This document shows positions 25,983-37,158 of a stretch of 64,000 nt of DNA, in pieces. The stretch is taken from assembly GCF_041477585.1 (NCBI RefSeq), contig NZ_JBGNYA010000001.1, forward strand, positions 372,001 through 436,000, in the 5' to 3' direction. A model generated the notes under the pieces. That model was given only the letters and a program-made list of their open reading frames with translations. It was not told the DNA's origin and made no database searches. The stretch's first letter is position 1. Each line of letters opens with the position of its first letter. The DNA is from Halobellus sp. MBLA0158 (GTDB taxonomy: Archaea > Halobacteriota > Halobacteria > Halobacteriales > Haloferacaceae). The translations under genes and the position numbers were made by a program.

Positions 25983-26711
25983 GTGAGCGACTTCGACGAG
26001 GAAGCCGAGCGGCGGCGACTGCGCGAAAAGTACGAGAAGGACGAAGAGCGGCGCAAGGAGACCCAGCAGATGAGCGAGCTCCTCCTGAAGGGAGCGACGA
26101 TGACGAACCAACACTGCGGCGAGTGCGGCTCGCCGATCTTCCGGTACGACGGACAGGAGTTCTGTCCGAGTTGCCAGCGCGTCGCGGGCGAGGCCGGAAC
26201 GGAATCGGACGCGGGATCGGAAGCGGCATCCGCCGAATCCGCCGAAGCCGACGAGGCAGCCCAGTCGACGCCCGAAACGCCCCAGCAGGGGGATCAGCGC
26301 CCCGGCGAGCCGAGCCCGACTCCCGACGCGAACGCCGGAGCCGACTCGATCGACGTCGACGCGGTCGGCCCCGTCGACGAGGCGCAGGACGCGGGAGAGG
26401 CCGGGTTGGAGGCCTCCACGATGCCAGAGCGCCCCGGAGCCGCGGGCCAGCGCGACACCGACCCGGGACGGGTGCCCGGAGGGACGGCCCGGTCCGGCTC
26501 GGGGAACGATCCGGCGGAGTCGGTCCCCGAGCGCCGTCCGGAGTCGGGGGCGACCGAGGCGTCCGACGTCGGGAGCGCGCGGGCGGCGCTCCTGCGCGCG
26601 CTGACGCGACACGCCGAACTGGCCGAGGCGACCGACGACCCGCGGCGGGCGAAAGATCACCTCGCCGCGGCGCGCGAGGCGAGCGAGGCGCTCGACGCGC
26701 TCGATCGGTGA
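25983..26711 (+). CDS. Sjogren's/scleroderma autoantigen 1-type zinc-finger protein
   Basis: 242 residues from a GTG start. The N-terminal 65 residues match the archaeal autoantigen-p27 family: a charged helix (RRRLREKYEKDEERRKE), then MSELLLKGATMTNQHC and a four-Cys zinc ribbon (CGECG ... CPSC). A long acidic low-complexity linker (about 70-200) leads to a short conserved C-terminal helix region (ALLRALTRHAELAEAT). Molecular role unknown. Convergent with the signal peptidase gene. Confidence 0.78.
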   Translation: MSDFDEEAERRRLREKYEKDEERRKETQQMSELLLKGATMTNQHCGECGSPIFRYDGQEFCPSCQRVAGEAGTESDAGSEAASAESAEADEAAQSTPETPQQGDQRPGEPSPTPDANAGADSIDVDAVGPVDEAQDAGEAGLEASTMPERPGAAGQRDTDPGRVPGGTARSGSGNDPAESVPERRPESGATEASDVGSARAALLRALTRHAELAEATDDPRRAKDHLAAAREASEALDALDR

Positions 26712-26721
26712 CCGGGGTGCT

Positions 26722-27567
26722 CTACGCCGCGAGCGCTCCCGCCAGTTTCAGGCGGACGTAACCGAGGTACGGGACGCGGAAGCGCGCGGTGCCGCGGATC
26801 CACTCGGGGCGCACCGGGCCGGCGATGTCGCTGGCCTGGTCGTAGCGGCCGTTGGCGTCGCCCTTGGTGATGAAGCCGGCGTGCGGGGCCGGGCAGTTCG
26901 CGAGTTGCTCACAGTCGCCGGCGCGCATGTACGAGGGGTCGGCCTCGTCGTACCAGTTTTCCCCCTCCTCGACGTAGAAGTGCGCGCGGTGGATGATCGG
27001 CGAGCCGCGCCGGGTGGGCGGGTCGTAGATCACCACCGAGCCGTTGCCGCCGAAGCTCCGGTAGCCGCGCTCGTCGCCGATCTCGACGGTGACGACGCCC
27101 GTGTCGTCGTGGGCGTAGCCCGGCGTGAACCGCTGGGGCTCGGTCACGAAGATCAGGTCGCCGCGCTGCATATGCGGCTCCATACTCCCGCTCTCGACGG
27201 CGACCATCGGCGGCCAGACGCCGCTGATCGCAAAGAGCAGCAGGCCGACCGCGAGGACCGCGAGCGCGCTGTAGAGCGTCTCGCGGATGAAGAGCAGCGG
27301 GCCGCTCTGGGCGGTGCGGAAGCGCGTGAGGAGGCTCTGCGAGCCGGCGGCGGTCGAGCTCGGCTGGGGGCGCGGGCGCTCGTCCTTCCGGGACTCGGCG
27401 ACGCCGACCGGAACGTCGGGCTCGTTGCCCTCCGCGTCGGGATCGTAGGTGGCGGTGGACTCCCGGGGCGTGCCGTCCTCGCCGCCGTCGCCGCCGTCGC
27501 TGGGGTCAGAAGACGCCGCGGAATCGTCGACTCGCCGCCCGACGTCGCTCCCCTCGTCGTCCGTCAT
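26722..27567 (-). CDS. Type I signal peptidase (S26, Sec11-like)
   Basis: 281 residues. About 95 acidic, low-complexity N-terminal residues precede one membrane helix (SALAVLAVGLLLFAISGVW), then the catalytic Ser motif VESGSMEPHM, the His motif SPIIHRAHF and the Asp region TKGDANGRYD. His in place of the bacterial Lys makes it a Sec11/archaeal type enzyme. It cleaves Sec signal peptides at the membrane outer face. A C-terminal hydrophobic stretch may add a second helix. Confidence 0.9.
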   Translation of the reverse strand: MTDDEGSDVGRRVDDSAASSDPSDGGDGGEDGTPRESTATYDPDAEGNEPDVPVGVAESRKDERPRPQPSSTAAGSQSLLTRFRTAQSGPLLFIRETLYSALAVLAVGLLLFAISGVWPPMVAVESGSMEPHMQRGDLIFVTEPQRFTPGYAHDDTGVVTVEIGDERGYRSFGGNGSVVIYDPPTRRGSPIIHRAHFYVEEGENWYDEADPSYMRAGDCEQLANCPAPHAGFITKGDANGRYDQASDIAGPVRPEWIRGTARFRVPYLGYVRLKLAGALAA

Positions 27568-27733
27568 CTACCGGGCTTACTGCGTGGGCGCGTTTCAACT
27601 TTCTGGGGTAGTCCCGGGCGAACCGTCGGGAGCGACGGCCGAGCGGCGGCGTCGGACGGCCGCACCGGAGCGACCGCGTCGGGTCGCGGCCCCGGGACAG
27701 TACGCTTTTCTTCCGCAACCGCGTTCTCCGGGT

Positions 27734-29428
27734 GTGCCTCTGGAGACGCCGGTGCGGATCGTTCGGGAGCTCGCCGGGCGCGGCTACAACGCCGAACAGA
27801 CGGCGGTGACTCTCATCGCGGGCGCCGACGACCCGGCGCGCGCGCTCGAACGGGTCGTCGACGCGGCCGACGACGACGCGCTCCGGATCACGGCCGAGGA
27901 CGTCCGGGCGGCGCTCGTCGACGGGACCGCGGCCGCGCCGTCTCCGGATCCAGAACACCCCTCTACTTCTGGTGGAATCGAAGACGAAAATCGACAGACA
28001 GAGTCAGATATCGATTCGGAAAATAGTCCAGTAGAAGCAGAGGTTTCTGAGGAGATGGAATCGGCGGCACGGGACGGGAGCGCGGTCGGGCCGACCGATG
28101 ACACCGGTGGGTCGGATGCGACGAGCGCCGCCGACACCGGTGCGTCCGGTGCGACGGGCGCTGCCGACACCGGGAACGCGCCGAGCGCCGCAGACGCCGC
28201 GGGCCGGACGGTCGACCCGTCGCTCCGTTCGCTGGAGGTGAGCGGCGACATCACGGGCCAGAGCACTGGCACGGGCGAGTACGGGGACTTCGTGAAGGTG
28301 TTCCGGGACCGCTACGAGAAGCTCTCCAAGCAGCTCCGGGGGCGGGTGAACCACCGCCCCGCCGAGGCGATCCAGTCGATGAACGGCGGCAGCGACGCGG
28401 CGATGATCGGCCTCGTCAACGACATCCGGTCGACGAAGAGCGGCCACTGGCTCGTCGAGCTCGAAGACACCACGGGGACCTTCCCGTGTCTGGTGATGAA
28501 GGACCGCGACTTCGCCGGCCTCGTCGACGAGCTCCTCTTAGACGAGTGCATCGCCGTCGGGGGGACGCTCTCGGACGACGCGGGGATCATGTTCGTCGAC
28601 TCGCTGTACTTCCCGGACGTCCCCCGGACGTACTCGCCGAACACCGCCGACCGTGAGGTCCAGGCCGCGCTGATCTCGGACGTCCACGTCGGCAGCGAGG
28701 AGTTCGAGGCCGACGCCTGGGGCCGCTTCGCCGACTGGCTCCACACCGAGGAGGCCGCGCGCGTGGAGTACCTCCTCATCGCGGGCGACATGGTCGAGGG
28801 CGTCGGCGTCTACCCCGGCCAGGACGAGGAACTCGACATCGTCGACATCTACGAGCAGTACGAGGCCTTCTCGGAGCACCTCAAGGACGTCCCCGGCGAC
28901 ATCGAGATCCTGATGATCCCCGGGAACCACGACGCCGTCCGGCTCGCCGAGCCCCAGCCCGGCTTCGACGAGCGCCTGCGGGACATCATGACCGCCCACG
29001 ACGCCCGGATCACGGGTAATCCCTCCTTGGTGACCGTCGAGGGCGTGAAGATCCAGATGTACCACGGCGTCTCCCTCGACGAGGTGATCGCCGAACTGCC
29101 CGAGGAGAAGGCCAGCTACGACGACCCGCACAAGGCGATGTACCAGCTCCTGAAGAAGCGCCACGTCGCGCCGCAGTTCGGCGGGAAGACCCGGCTCGCG
29201 CCCGAGGAGAAGGACTACCTTGTGATGGAGGAGGTCCCGGACGTCTTCCACACCGGCCACGTCCACAAGCTCGGCTGGGGGAAGTACCACAACGTCCTGG
29301 CCGTCAACTCCGGCTGCTGGCAGGCCCAGACCGACTTCCAGAAGTCCGTCAACATCGACCCAGACGTGGGCTACGCGCCGATCCTCGACCTCGACACGCT
29401 GGACATGACCGTGCGGAAGTTCTCATAG
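27734..29428 (+). CDS. polD1: DNA polymerase D small subunit (DP1, 3'-5' exonuclease)
   Basis: 564 residues from GTG 27734; the open frame upstream overlaps the signal peptidase gene antisense. The N-terminus is a short helical domain (about 1-65), then an acidic Ser/Asp/Gly linker (about 75-165) with lower GC than the flanks, an OB fold, and a calcineurin-type phosphoesterase domain with ISDVHVGS, LIAGDMVEG, MIPGNHDAV and FHTGHVHKLG. DP1 proofreads for DP2, the catalytic subunit of the archaeal replicase. DP2 is not in this window. Confidence 0.94.
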   Translation: MPLETPVRIVRELAGRGYNAEQTAVTLIAGADDPARALERVVDAADDDALRITAEDVRAALVDGTAAAPSPDPEHPSTSGGIEDENRQTESDIDSENSPVEAEVSEEMESAARDGSAVGPTDDTGGSDATSAADTGASGATGAADTGNAPSAADAAGRTVDPSLRSLEVSGDITGQSTGTGEYGDFVKVFRDRYEKLSKQLRGRVNHRPAEAIQSMNGGSDAAMIGLVNDIRSTKSGHWLVELEDTTGTFPCLVMKDRDFAGLVDELLLDECIAVGGTLSDDAGIMFVDSLYFPDVPRTYSPNTADREVQAALISDVHVGSEEFEADAWGRFADWLHTEEAARVEYLLIAGDMVEGVGVYPGQDEELDIVDIYEQYEAFSEHLKDVPGDIEILMIPGNHDAVRLAEPQPGFDERLRDIMTAHDARITGNPSLVTVEGVKIQMYHGVSLDEVIAELPEEKASYDDPHKAMYQLLKKRHVAPQFGGKTRLAPEEKDYLVMEEVPDVFHTGHVHKLGWGKYHNVLAVNSGCWQAQTDFQKSVNIDPDVGYAPILDLDTLDMTVRKFS

Positions 29429-29446
29429 TCGACCGGTGGTGTCCCG

Positions 29447-29890
29447 TCAGTCGCCGTCGGGGCGGAACCGATACCGGGTCGTCGGCTCGCCGTCGAACCG
29501 CGGTCCCGGCCCGACGGGGTCGAAGCCGGCGGCCCTGGCGGCGGCCTCGGCGTCCTCGTCCGAGCGGGTGACCACGTACTCGACGTCGAATCCCTCGTTG
29601 ACGGCGAAGCGGATCGGCTCGGCGAGCAGTCGCTCTGCGACCCCCTCGTCGCCGGCCAGCTGGGTCACGTGGACCGTGCCGTCGCGGACGTCGAAGGCGA
29701 CGAACCCGAGGACGGCCTCCTCGTTGCCCTCGGCGACGTCCGCGTTCGGTCCCGCCGCCGACTCGTCGGCGACCGCGAGGCGGACCGTCCGGTCGTGGAC
29801 GACGTTCCGGAGCGCGTCCGCGGGGAGGTCCACGATGGATCCGAGCGTCTCGGCGTCGGCTTCGACGGCGTCCCGGATCGTGACGTCCAT
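29447..29890 (-). CDS. GNAT-like acetyltransferase-fold protein
   Basis: 147 residues. N-terminal VTIRDAVEADAETLGSI and central VLGFVAFDVRDGTVHVTQLAG followed by AERLLAEPIRFA and AARAAGFDPVG fit the GNAT fold in order (beta1, beta4, helix, C-terminal half). The acetyl-CoA binding loop is poorly conserved, so the activity is uncertain. Convergent with the DP1 gene, with 18 bases between ends. Confidence 0.6.
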   Translation of the reverse strand: MDVTIRDAVEADAETLGSIVDLPADALRNVVHDRTVRLAVADESAAGPNADVAEGNEEAVLGFVAFDVRDGTVHVTQLAGDEGVAERLLAEPIRFAVNEGFDVEYVVTRSDEDAEAAARAAGFDPVGPGPRFDGEPTTRYRFRPDGD

Positions 29891-30021
29891 ACCTCGATAT
29901 TCGGCCGGAGGAACTTAAACGGACGCCGCGGACCGAACCGCGGCGAGGCCGCGGTGTGCCGAGGGAGTCGGGCCGAACGTGTAGGAGGACAGAAATTCGG
30001 CAACCGTTGGGCCGGGAGACA

Positions 30022-30030
30022 AGATTTTAC
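30022..30030 (+). promoter_or_regulatory. TATA-like element upstream of aspartate kinase
   Basis: AGATTTTACA lies about 28 bases before the ATG at 30055 and about 78 before the GTG of the kinase. The first transcribed base would then be close to the ATG of a 19-codon frame described in the findings. Confidence 0.5.
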
Positions 30031-30104
30031 ACTACCCCACGCAATCCCTCGACAATGACAACGCACCACTCGCAGTTCCAGGGCCGAGCAGGGGAGGACC
30101 GACC

Positions 30105-31283
<1,179 letters not shown>

Positions 31284-31320
31284 CGCGATTCCCAGCCGCG
31301 CGACCTGCCGCCGCGCGTGC

Positions 31321-31980
31321 TCACCGCCCCTCGTAGAGCCGTTCGCCGATCCGGTCCGGGAGCCCCGCCTCCGTGACGGCGTCCGCCACGCGGTCGACGT
31401 CGTACTCGACGCGCCGCTCCTCGACCGCGAGGTCGTCGAGATCGACGAGCGCGTACGCCGCCCGCGGGTCGCCGTCGCGGGGCTGTCCGACGCTACCGGG
31501 GTTCATCACGATCCCCTCGTCGAAGACCTCGTGGCCCTGGACGTGGGTGTGGCCGGTCACGAGGACGTCTTCGGACCCGAGCATCCGCGCCGAGAACTCC
31601 TCGGGGTAGGTGTAGCGGTCGGGATCGTCCGGGTGGCCGTGGACGAGTTTTATTCGGTCATCGAGGACCGTCCGGTCGTCGGGGAGGTCCGCGAGCCACG
31701 CGAGCGCGTCGTCGTCGAGCTCCTCGCGGGCGTAGTCGACACCGGCGGCCGCCATCGAGTTGAAGCGGAACGCCGTGCCCGAGGCGACCGCGCGGTCGTG
31801 GTTGCCCATCACCGTCGGGATCGCCCGCTCGCGGACGGTCGCGACGCATTCGGCGGGCCAGGGGTTGTAGCCGACGACGTCGCCCGCGCAGACGACGGCG
31901 TCGACCGGCGGGAGGTCCTCGAAGACCGCATCGAGCGCGACTTTGTTCGCGTGGACGTCGGAGATGACCGCGACCTGCAT
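31321..31980 (-). CDS. Metallophosphoesterase (YfcE/MJ0936-type phosphodiesterase)
   Basis: 219 residues from ATG 31980; the long open frame beyond it crosses purO. Calcineurin-like motifs in order: VISDVHANKVALDAV, VCAGDVVGYNP, VMGNHDRAV, LVHGHP and VTGHTHVQG, then MNPGSVGQPRDGDPRAAY, typical of the small archaeal phosphodiesterases. Two metal ions are expected. Physiological substrate unknown. Confidence 0.88.
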   Translation of the reverse strand: MQVAVISDVHANKVALDAVFEDLPPVDAVVCAGDVVGYNPWPAECVATVRERAIPTVMGNHDRAVASGTAFRFNSMAAAGVDYAREELDDDALAWLADLPDDRTVLDDRIKLVHGHPDDPDRYTYPEEFSARMLGSEDVLVTGHTHVQGHEVFDEGIVMNPGSVGQPRDGDPRAAYALVDLDDLAVEERRVEYDVDRVADAVTEAGLPDRIGERLYEGR

Positions 31981-32111
31981 ACGCGAGCGTACGAGAGGAA
32001 GCGGCAAAAGGGTGGGTCCGCCGGCGGCGGGACGGCGGCGGCAGAGCGCGCCCGAGCCCGGTCCGCGCAGGCGTCCCGGGCGGGGTCTCGGGAAATCCCC
32101 GGGGCGTCCCG

Positions 32112-32693
32112 TCAGTCGCCGTTGTGGAAGCCGACGGCGACGTCGCCGCCGTCGTAGGTGACGCCCGCGGCGCAGACGGCGTGTTCGTAGTCGAGGTCGT
32201 AGGCGCGCCGGGCGATCTCGGCGGGGTCCTCCGAGGCGTCGCCGGCGAAGTCGATGGGGGTCGGCTCGTCCTCCTCGTAGGTGGCGACGAGGGTCGGCTC
32301 GGCGACCGATTCGACGACGAGCGCGTCCCGGCGGACGATGCCGACGTAGGAATCGTCGCCGACGACGCCCGCGACGCGCGGGGTGTCGTAGTCGTCCTTC
32401 TCGTAGTCGAGCGCCAAGAGGGCGGTCGCGAGCGCGTCGCGAGCGGGGTAGCCGAGGTCGAGCTTCTCGGCGATCGGATCGACGTGGGAGCCGTTGCCGA
32501 CGACGACCGCGTCGCCGCCCTCGCGGACGCAGTTGTAGGAAACGTAGGGGTTGTCGTTCTCCGGCGTGTCGGGCGTCGGGCCGACTGTGAGCGTGCCGTC
32601 CCGGTCTGCGATCCGGCGGTTGGGGAACGAGCGGGAGGAGACGCGGTAGGCGCCGAAGTCGGGCGCGACGATCACGAACCGTCCGATGTACAT
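32112..32693 (-). CDS. purO: Archaeal IMP cyclohydrolase
   Basis: 193 residues. The start [10 protein letters not shown] and the segment [12 protein letters not shown] are highly characteristic of PurO, the archaeal enzyme that closes FAICAR to IMP at the end of purine synthesis. Also visible: [10 protein letters not shown] and [18 protein letters not shown]-like element on the minus strand (about 32717-32725) lies 27 bases before the ATG, implying a leaderless mRNA. Confidence 0.94.
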   Translation of the reverse strand: MYIGRFVIVAPDFGAYRVSSRSFPNRRIADRDGTLTVGPTPDTPENDNPYVSYNCVREGGDAVVVGNGSHVDPIAEKLDLGYPARDALATALLALDYEKDDYDTPRVAGVVGDDSYVGIVRRDALVVESVAEPTLVATYEEDEPTPIDFAGDASEDPAEIARRAYDLDYEHAVCAAGVTYDGGDVAVGFHNGD

Positions 32694-32855
32694 ACACGAA
32701 CGTGGTCAAGAGGCCGGTAAATAGGTGATGGAATGTACACGAAAGCGCTGGTCGGACGGCGACCGGCCTCCGCGAACGCCGCCGGTACCGCCTCTGCCGC
32801 CTGCGCCGCCGATGGCACCAACATTCTTGACTCCGCCTGTCAACGGTTCGAACCG

Positions 32856-33797
32856 ATGCCCTCCGCACCATCCACCGAACCGACCGGCGGCGGCACCGCC
32901 GATACGACGACCGAATCGGTCCCCGCAGCGATCGACACCTCGCGGCTCGCGACGTTCTTCGGCACGCTCCTCGCGCTCGTGGTCGGCTTCGTCGTCGCCG
33001 CCCGCGTCGCGAGCGTCCGGCTCGTCGCCGTCGCACCGGTGTATATGTTCACGCCCCTCGTCGCCGCCGCGGTCACGATGCTCCGGAGCGACGTCTCGCT
33101 CGACGAGATCGGCGGGCGGATCGGCCGCCTCCGCTGGTACCTCGCCGCCGCGGTGGCGGCCCTCGCGCTCGTCGTCGTCGCGCTCGGGGTGGCGGTGGCG
33201 ATGCCCGGGGTGGCGTTCGACCCGACGGCGGATCCGACGCCCGGCATCGGACTCCCGTCCGGAGCCGTCGGGGTCGTCGCGGTCGCCGGCCTGGTCCTCG
33301 GACTCGGAATGACCGTCAACGCGGCCTTCGCGCTGGGCGAGGAGGCGGGCTGGCGGGGCTATCTGCTCTGGGAGCTCGCGCCGCTGGGGTTCTGGCGGGC
33401 GAGCGCCCTGATCGGCGTCTGCTGGGGGCTCTGGCACGCGCCGGTGATCCTCGACGGCTACAACTACCCGTCGTTCCCGCTGGTCGGCGTCCTCGCGATG
33501 ACGGCCGCGACGGTGGCGTTCTCGCCGCTCTACACCTACGTCTGCCTCCGGGCGCGGTCGGTGCTGGCCGCGGCCGCCTTCCACGGCGTCTTCAACGCCG
33601 CCGCGGGGATCGTCACCGCCTACGCGGCTGCGGAGACGACGCTCCTCGACGAACTGGTGGCGAGTCCCGTCGGCCTCGGCGGCATCGCGGCCTTCGGGCT
33701 CGCGACGGCGGCGCTGGCGGCCGTCGGTACTCCCGAGTTGTCGCGGTCGGCTCTCGGCGGCGAGCGCTCCGAGTCCGACGGGTCGACGCGGGGGTGA
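32856..33797 (+). CDS. CPBP-family intramembrane metalloprotease
   Basis: 313 residues from ATG 32856; an in-frame ATG at 32733 would add 41 residues without the expected character. Many membrane segments. CPBP motifs are complete: EEAGWRGYLLWEL (EExxxR), CWGLWHAPVIL (His) and FHGVFNAAAG (HxxxN). These enzymes process membrane-anchored peptides, but its target is unknown. It is distinct from the CPBP gene at 18624-19457, where motif 1 has His instead of Arg. Confidence 0.82.
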   Translation: MPSAPSTEPTGGGTADTTTESVPAAIDTSRLATFFGTLLALVVGFVVAARVASVRLVAVAPVYMFTPLVAAAVTMLRSDVSLDEIGGRIGRLRWYLAAAVAALALVVVALGVAVAMPGVAFDPTADPTPGIGLPSGAVGVVAVAGLVLGLGMTVNAAFALGEEAGWRGYLLWELAPLGFWRASALIGVCWGLWHAPVILDGYNYPSFPLVGVLAMTAATVAFSPLYTYVCLRARSVLAAAAFHGVFNAAAGIVTAYAAAETTLLDELVASPVGLGGIAAFGLATAALAAVGTPELSRSALGGERSESDGSTRG

Positions 33798-33882
33798 ACA
33801 CCCCGTCGAGGCCGGGGTTCGCCGCCCGCGGGACCCGACTTCGCAACACTCATATGGAGCCACGGGCTACGAACGGTTGCGC

Positions 33883-33955
33883 AGTCCCATGGGGTAGTGG
33901 CCAATCCTGAAGCCTTCTGGGGGCTTCGACCCAGGTTCGAATCCTGGTGGGACTA
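33883..33955 (+). tRNA. tRNA-Gln, anticodon CTG
   Basis: Complete cloverleaf, no intron. Acceptor arms AGTCCCA and TGGGACT pair over 7 bp. The D arm is GGGT/ATCC, the anticodon stem AAGCC/GGCTT encloses the loop TTCTGGG with anticodon CTG, and the T arm CCAGG-TTCGAAT-CCTGG is perfect. The discriminator base is A; CCA is not encoded. The anticodon reads CAG glutamine codons. Confidence 0.95.
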
Positions 33956-34000
33956 CTTCTCGTATCCTCGTGCCCGATAGCGACATCCGACCGCCGCAAT

Positions 34001-34028
34001 CTCCACCTGAAACGAAGGGGTTGGAGGG
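34001..34028 (+). other. Isolated ORB-like element
   Basis: This segment reads CTCCACCTGAAACGAAGGGG then TTGGAGG, and contains the same GAAACGAAGGGGT core as the two origin ORBs at 51.3 and 51.5 kb; by eye 18 of 22 core positions match. It lies between tRNA-Gln and the 3' end of cgi121, some 17 kb from the origin. Confidence 0.65.
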
Positions 34029-34047
34029 TTCGCTCGGGTCGGGAGCG

Positions 34048-34542
34048 CTACTTCTCGACGACCAACAGCGCCACCCGTTCGAGGACCAGCGCCTCGACGT
34101 CGCCGTCGACGGCGTCAAGTTCCGCGTCGGTGATCCCGAAGAACTCGCGGACGCGGTCGGGGTCGTAGTCGCCGAGCGTCGGCTCGGAGCGGTCGAGGAT
34201 CCGCGAGCGGACCGCCTCCGCCGCCTCCGTCTCGTCGCCGCCGTCGACGAGGATGACGGCGCGGTTCGGCCCCTCGTCGACGCCGAGTTCGAGCGCGTCG
34301 GTGATCTGTCGACGTCCCGCGGCGTACAGCAGGATCTCGACGGCGCGGTCGCGGGCGACGTTCTCGCCGCGTTCGATCGCCCTGTCGGCCAGCTCCACCG
34401 CGCGTTCGAGGTGGCGGCGGCTCACGACGTAGCGGGCGTCGAACGCCTGGACCGTCGCGCCCGTGTCGCCGGCGACGTCGGCCAGCGCGGCGACGAACGC
34501 GTCGACGTCGTCGACGGCGACGACGCCCTCGACGAGCCTCAT
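34048..34542 (-). CDS. cgi121: KEOPS complex subunit Cgi121
   Basis: 164 residues from ATG 34542. N-terminus MRLVEGVVAVDDVDAFVAAL and central FDARYVVSRRHLERAVELA, then EILLYAAGRRQITDALELG, fit archaeal Cgi121. KEOPS makes the universal t6A37 modification of ANN-decoding tRNAs; Cgi121 binds Bud32 and recruits tRNA. It lies 13 bases after hel308 on the same strand, so the two are probably co-transcribed, a pairing also seen in other haloarchaea as far as I recall. Confidence 0.88.
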   Translation of the reverse strand: MRLVEGVVAVDDVDAFVAALADVAGDTGATVQAFDARYVVSRRHLERAVELADRAIERGENVARDRAVEILLYAAGRRQITDALELGVDEGPNRAVILVDGGDETEAAEAVRSRILDRSEPTLGDYDPDRVREFFGITDAELDAVDGDVEALVLERVALLVVEK

Positions 34543-34555
34543 CGCTCCCTCCCGC

Positions 34556-37042
34556 TCATCCGAAATCACCCAGGCTGGACTGCGCTTCCGGGTCGCCGTC
34601 GGCGTCGTCCGAGTCGGTCGGGGACGTCGACGACGGATCGAGGGACGTCGACGCGTCGCCCGCACCCTCGGAGACGTCGTCCATCGAGGGATCCTGCCGG
34701 CCCACGTTTTCGAGGATGCGCTCGGCGGTCTTCCGGCGGCCGCGGAGGGCGCGGAGGACCGTCGACTTATCGGCCTCGCGGAGGTCCGCGCGGGTCTCGA
34801 CCCCGGCCTCGTAGAGCCGGCGGGCGCGCTTGCGGCCGACGTTGCGGACGCCCGCCAGATCGAGCAGGTCCTCGCGGACGCCGTACTGGACGCGCTTTTT
34901 GACCTCGCGGACCGGGACGGCGGGGAGTCCGACCTCGCCCGCGAGCCGTTCGGCCGCGCCCAGCAGCCACTCGGCGGTCTCGACCTTGCCGCGGATGTCG
35001 CCGGGGCCGACGCCGTAGCGCTCCGTGATCCGGTCCTCGTCGACCTCCCTGGCCCAGTCTTCGAGCATCCGCGCCGTCTTCAGCGCCGAGAGCCACTCCT
35101 CGAAGCGGACGTCCTCGTACTCGGAGGGCGTCCGCCCCAACAGCTCGGCCTCGCGCTCGTAGCAGACCTCGGTGTACTCCTCGCGGTCGCCGGATTTCAG
35201 GTAGAGCTGGTACATATCCGGCGTGCGCGAGACGAGGTGGAAGAGCCCGAGCGCCGTCGGGTAGGTGATGTCCGAGTCGTCGGCGGAGTCGCCGGCCGCG
35301 TCGGCGTCTGCGTCGTCGCTCGACTCTTCGGCCGATCCCGACGCCAGTTCGCTGGCCCGCTGGAAGCCCGAGTCGGCCGCGGCGTCTTCGCCTTCGGACG
35401 CCGAGCGTGCCGAGCCGCCGTCCCCGAGCGCCCGCACCATCTCGCCGCGGTTGGCGTCGGCCCACTCCAGGCCGTCGATGATCTCGGCGGCGGTCATCGG
35501 ATCCAGGTACAGTTGCGAGACCGTGTGGCCGATGCCCGTCGCAGTGAGCGTGCCGTCCTCGCGCTCTATGAAGCCGTTGCGGTCGAGGTACGCGAGGACG
35601 TCGTCGGTCACTCGCTCCAGGCGACCCGACTCGTCGGTCTGGGTCGCATAGAGCGTCCGGTCCAGGAACTCCAGCAGTTCGTCCCGGGTGTGGGCGAAGC
35701 CGGACGCGACCGTCGCGAGCGCGTGCGTCCGCAGCGCGGGCTCGGCGGCGAGCTTCGAGCGGACGGGCTCGGGATCGGCCCAGATGTACCGCTCGAACAG
35801 CTCGTCTCTGGTCTCCGAATTCTTCGCGAGCAGGACGGCCTCGCCGTAGGGATCCAAGCCCGGCCGGCCGGCCCGACCCATCATCTGGTGGACTTCGAGG
35901 ACGTCGAGCGGCTTCATCCCGCCGAACTCGCCGTCGTAGCGCCGCCAGTCGCGGACGATCACCCGCCGGCTGGGCGTGTTGACGCCGGCGGCGAGCGTCG
36001 GCGTCGCCGACACGCACTTGACGAGGCGGTCGCGGAAGGCCTCCTCGACGAGCGAGCGGTGCTCGGGCGCGAGGCCGGCGTGGTGGAACGCCGCGCCCTT
36101 CGCGACGCAGTCCGCGAGCGTGTCGCTCGTTTCGGCGTCGGAGACGTCCCTGATCTCGGTCGCGAGCTCGGCGAGTCGGCCGCGCTCGTCGTCGGTGAGG
36201 TGGGTCGCCGTGACGTCCTTGAGGCGCTTTGCCGCCGCCTCGGCGTTCCGCCGGGAGTTCACGAACACGAGCGAGGAGCCCTGGTCGTCGCCGTCGGCGC
36301 CGTCGTCCCCGGCCAGGGCGTCGTCGACGAGCGCGGCCGTGGGGCGTTCGCCGGAGCCGACGGGGACCTCGCGCTGGCTCCCGTCGTCGAAGGTGATCGC
36401 GTTCCCGTAGTGGACGCCCATCCGGAGGTCGATCGGCCGCCACGCCGACTCGACGAGCTCGGCGTCGAGCCACTCGGCGACGACGTCGGCGTTGCCGACA
36501 GTGGCCGAGAGGGCGACGATCTGGAGGCCGGGGTTCAGCGTCCGCAGTTTCCCGAGCGTGACCTCCAGGGTGGGGCCGCGCTCGGCGTCGTCGACGAGGT
36601 GGACCTCGTCGGCGACGACGCAGGTCAGGTCGTCGATCCAGCCCGCGCCGTTGCGGACCAGGGAGTCGACCTTCTCGGAGGTCGCGACGACGATGTCGCG
36701 GGAGGCGAGCCACTCGCCGTCGGAGTCGTAGTTGCCCGTCGAGACGCCGACGTCGAAGCCGTACGCTTCCCAGCGCTCGAACTCGACCTTCTTCTCTGAG
36801 GCGAGCGCGCGGAGGGGGACGATGTAGAGCGCTTTCCCCCCGCGGGCGACGCTCGAAAGCATCGCGAGCTCCGCGATCAGCGTCTTGCCCGAGGCGGTCG
36901 GGACGGCGGCGACGAGGCTCTCGCCGCGGGTCACGCCGGCCTCGACGGCCTCGGCCTGGGGCGGGTACAGCTCCTCGATCCCTTCCTCGCGGAGGTGGTC
37001 GGCGACCCCCGCTGGCAGTTCGGGCACGTCCGCCGGGTGCAT
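34556..37042 (-). CDS. hel308: ATP-dependent DNA helicase Hel308
   Basis: 828 residues. Superfamily 2 helicase with Q-like [11 protein letters not shown], motif [14 protein letters not shown], motif [11 protein letters not shown], motif [11 protein letters not shown], the segment [17 protein letters not shown] and motif [22 protein letters not shown] winged helix and ratchet follow, with helix-hairpin-helix residues near the C-terminus ([19 protein letters not shown]). It unwinds stalled forks and branched DNA. Low-complexity inserts sit near residues 260 and 540-600. The TATA-like box (37068-37076, minus strand) is 27 bases from the ATG. Confidence 0.95.
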   Translation of the reverse strand: MHPADVPELPAGVADHLREEGIEELYPPQAEAVEAGVTRGESLVAAVPTASGKTLIAELAMLSSVARGGKALYIVPLRALASEKKVEFERWEAYGFDVGVSTGNYDSDGEWLASRDIVVATSEKVDSLVRNGAGWIDDLTCVVADEVHLVDDAERGPTLEVTLGKLRTLNPGLQIVALSATVGNADVVAEWLDAELVESAWRPIDLRMGVHYGNAITFDDGSQREVPVGSGERPTAALVDDALAGDDGADGDDQGSSLVFVNSRRNAEAAAKRLKDVTATHLTDDERGRLAELATEIRDVSDAETSDTLADCVAKGAAFHHAGLAPEHRSLVEEAFRDRLVKCVSATPTLAAGVNTPSRRVIVRDWRRYDGEFGGMKPLDVLEVHQMMGRAGRPGLDPYGEAVLLAKNSETRDELFERYIWADPEPVRSKLAAEPALRTHALATVASGFAHTRDELLEFLDRTLYATQTDESGRLERVTDDVLAYLDRNGFIEREDGTLTATGIGHTVSQLYLDPMTAAEIIDGLEWADANRGEMVRALGDGGSARSASEGEDAAADSGFQRASELASGSAEESSDDADADAAGDSADDSDITYPTALGLFHLVSRTPDMYQLYLKSGDREEYTEVCYEREAELLGRTPSEYEDVRFEEWLSALKTARMLEDWAREVDEDRITERYGVGPGDIRGKVETAEWLLGAAERLAGEVGLPAVPVREVKKRVQYGVREDLLDLAGVRNVGRKRARRLYEAGVETRADLREADKSTVLRALRGRRKTAERILENVGRQDPSMDDVSEGAGDASTSLDPSSTSPTDSDDADGDPEAQSSLGDFG

Positions 37043-37158
37043 CTACCCCGGCTACGCCGTTCTCGCGTTTAAATTGTCGGAGACCGATCGGCCGACGTCT
37101 CCGGTGCCATACCCAGAGGCGTCGTCAGGGATATGTGTCCCGTCGCCGAACGGGAGGT

